From: Pithys albifrons albifrons
Taxonomy: Eukaryota > Chordata > Aves > Passeriformes > Thamnophilidae
DNA: 64,000 nt
Direction: 5' to 3'
NCBI RefSeq assembly: GCF_047495875.1
Contig: NC_092471.1
Coordinates: 9,879,001 to 9,943,000, forward strand
Each line of letters starts with the position of its first letter. The stretch's first letter is position 1. This document shows, one piece after another, positions 62,986 to 64,000 of the stretch. The notes beneath the pieces were generated by a model. It ran no database searches. It had not been told where the DNA came from and saw only the letters and a program-made list of their open reading frames with translations. The position numbers were made by a program, and so were the translations under genes.

Positions 62986-64000
62986 AAACATATATATTGT
63001 TATCATCATAATTTTGTGATACAGAAAAAAGAATTAAGATCCTTGTTAAAAATACATTCTTACTTATGATATGGTCAAAACTTTGAGTTTCTAGAAGATA
63101 AAAGGTAGTCAATGAAAGCTTAAAGTCACGTGGTGCCTTTGTTGTCATGTGCCATCATAGTAGTTTGAGGGCTGGTAATGGGTTAATTTACTAATTAATA
63201 TAATTTATTCCAAAGAGTGGCATGGTAATAAGATTGCAAACCATTCATGGGAATGTACGAGCACAAGATAAAGAGTTCAGGCACAGAAAACACTGAATAG
63301 CAGCACAAATTTAACCAAGAGTAAAATGAAGCCAACTGTGCCACTGTCCGGGTGACGCAGGGATGGGCTCACATGTCTGAGCCTCCTCGCTCTGGGCATA
63401 CAGCACTGACTATCCCCAGTGCTCTGCCAGAGATCCTTCCTCCTTTGCTGTTACTGACTGAAGCTAAAATGTTGTACTACTTGATTTAAGAATAATTTAC
63501 AATGATGTGTTCTGGTTGATACATTTGTATCCTGTAGTGCATTTTCCCATTAAATTCAGAACATGCATTTTACGGTGTATAGGACTCATTAAAACCAAGT
63601 AATTGTCAGCAGAAAAACAGTGCTTCTCCCACAAAATACTAGAATGGGCTTTTGATTTGTATAAATTCATATAGAGGCTTGCTACCAGCTGAGCCTTATA
63701 AATGCAAGTTATAAACAATTTCTTACTAGTGTCAGGCAAAGTACCATCCAGACATGTTTGGACATCAGAAGAGTTCGTGTTTTGTTGTAAATCTGTTGCT
63801 TGATAACCTGGTAAAATACAAAATTAACAAACACATAAAATGTAGTTAAGTTCATTGACAACATATTTTTACATGTTTTGTTGTCACAACTGAATTATAT
63901 GAGAAACAGAAAATCCTTCAAGTGAGTTTGAATTATTGTCATAAAGTATATATATTAAACAGTCTAATGGCACTTTCAGTAAAATCTATATTATTCCCTT

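Larger units (their letters stand above)
52459..64000. other. AT-rich unique sequence to the window end
   Basis: No gene is recognised. Besides the short CR1 relic, the CTCF-like motif and the T tracts, two spots deserve mention. At 57592-57614 a strong pyrimidine tract ends in GCAG and is followed by 36 open codons and an AATAAA at 57721. At 57.5-58.1 kb the sequence has conserved non-coding character, with TAATTAAT-like and AACAAT words. 60.5-60.9 kb is GC-richer with chance frames. The final kilobase is AT-rich and holds no recognisable element. Confidence 0.5.

Noticed and set aside
1..64000. Bacterial features: operons, CRISPR arrays, insertion sequences, phage
   Set aside because: The window is eukaryotic, with CR1 and retroviral LTR sequence and no dense coding. 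No regularly spaced repeats were seen.

Overview
The window is vertebrate nuclear DNA, almost certainly from a bird. The strongest evidence is a 5'-truncated CR1 LINE at about 8.34-8.78 kb that ends in the diagnostic avian CR1 3' terminus. A second CR1 copy lies at 32.7 kb in reverse orientation. Two LTRs match, as I remember them, endogenous-retrovirus LTR families that are abundant in avian genomes (11.18-11.55 kb and 43.51-44.08 kb). Mammal-type Alu or L1 sequence is absent, repeat density is low and GC content is moderate, which also fits a bird. I cannot name the species or chromosome.

I recognise no protein-coding gene. Open frames longer than 100 codons occur, but they overlap each other on both strands, match no family I know, and sit where GC is locally higher and stops are rarer. 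The window is best read as a large intron or an intergenic stretch. Two places have the form of a possible terminal exon (minus strand 453-797; plus strand from 57615), but neither has homology support.

Layout: 1-8.3 kb is unique sequence with one possible minus-strand exon and a GC-richer block at 6.4-7.3 kb. 8.34-8.78 kb is a CR1. 11.18-11.55 kb is an LTR fragment. 11.6-32.7 kb is mostly unique, AT-rich sequence with stretches that look like conserved non-coding DNA, including a tight cluster of three perfect POU octamers at 27.64-27.73 kb. 32.7-32.9 kb is a reversed CR1. 43.5-44.08 kb is a solo LTR. 51.6-52.46 kb is a GC- and CpG-richer block ending in a tRNA-Gln(CTG)-like sequence on the minus strand, which is the most puzzling structure in the window. 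52.5-64 kb is again unique AT-rich sequence, with a CTCF-like motif, poly-T tracts and a possible splice acceptor.

No operon-like or pathway-level gene organisation is visible. The functional content is expected to be regulatory or neutral. Repeat family names come from memory of consensus sequences and were not checked against a library.
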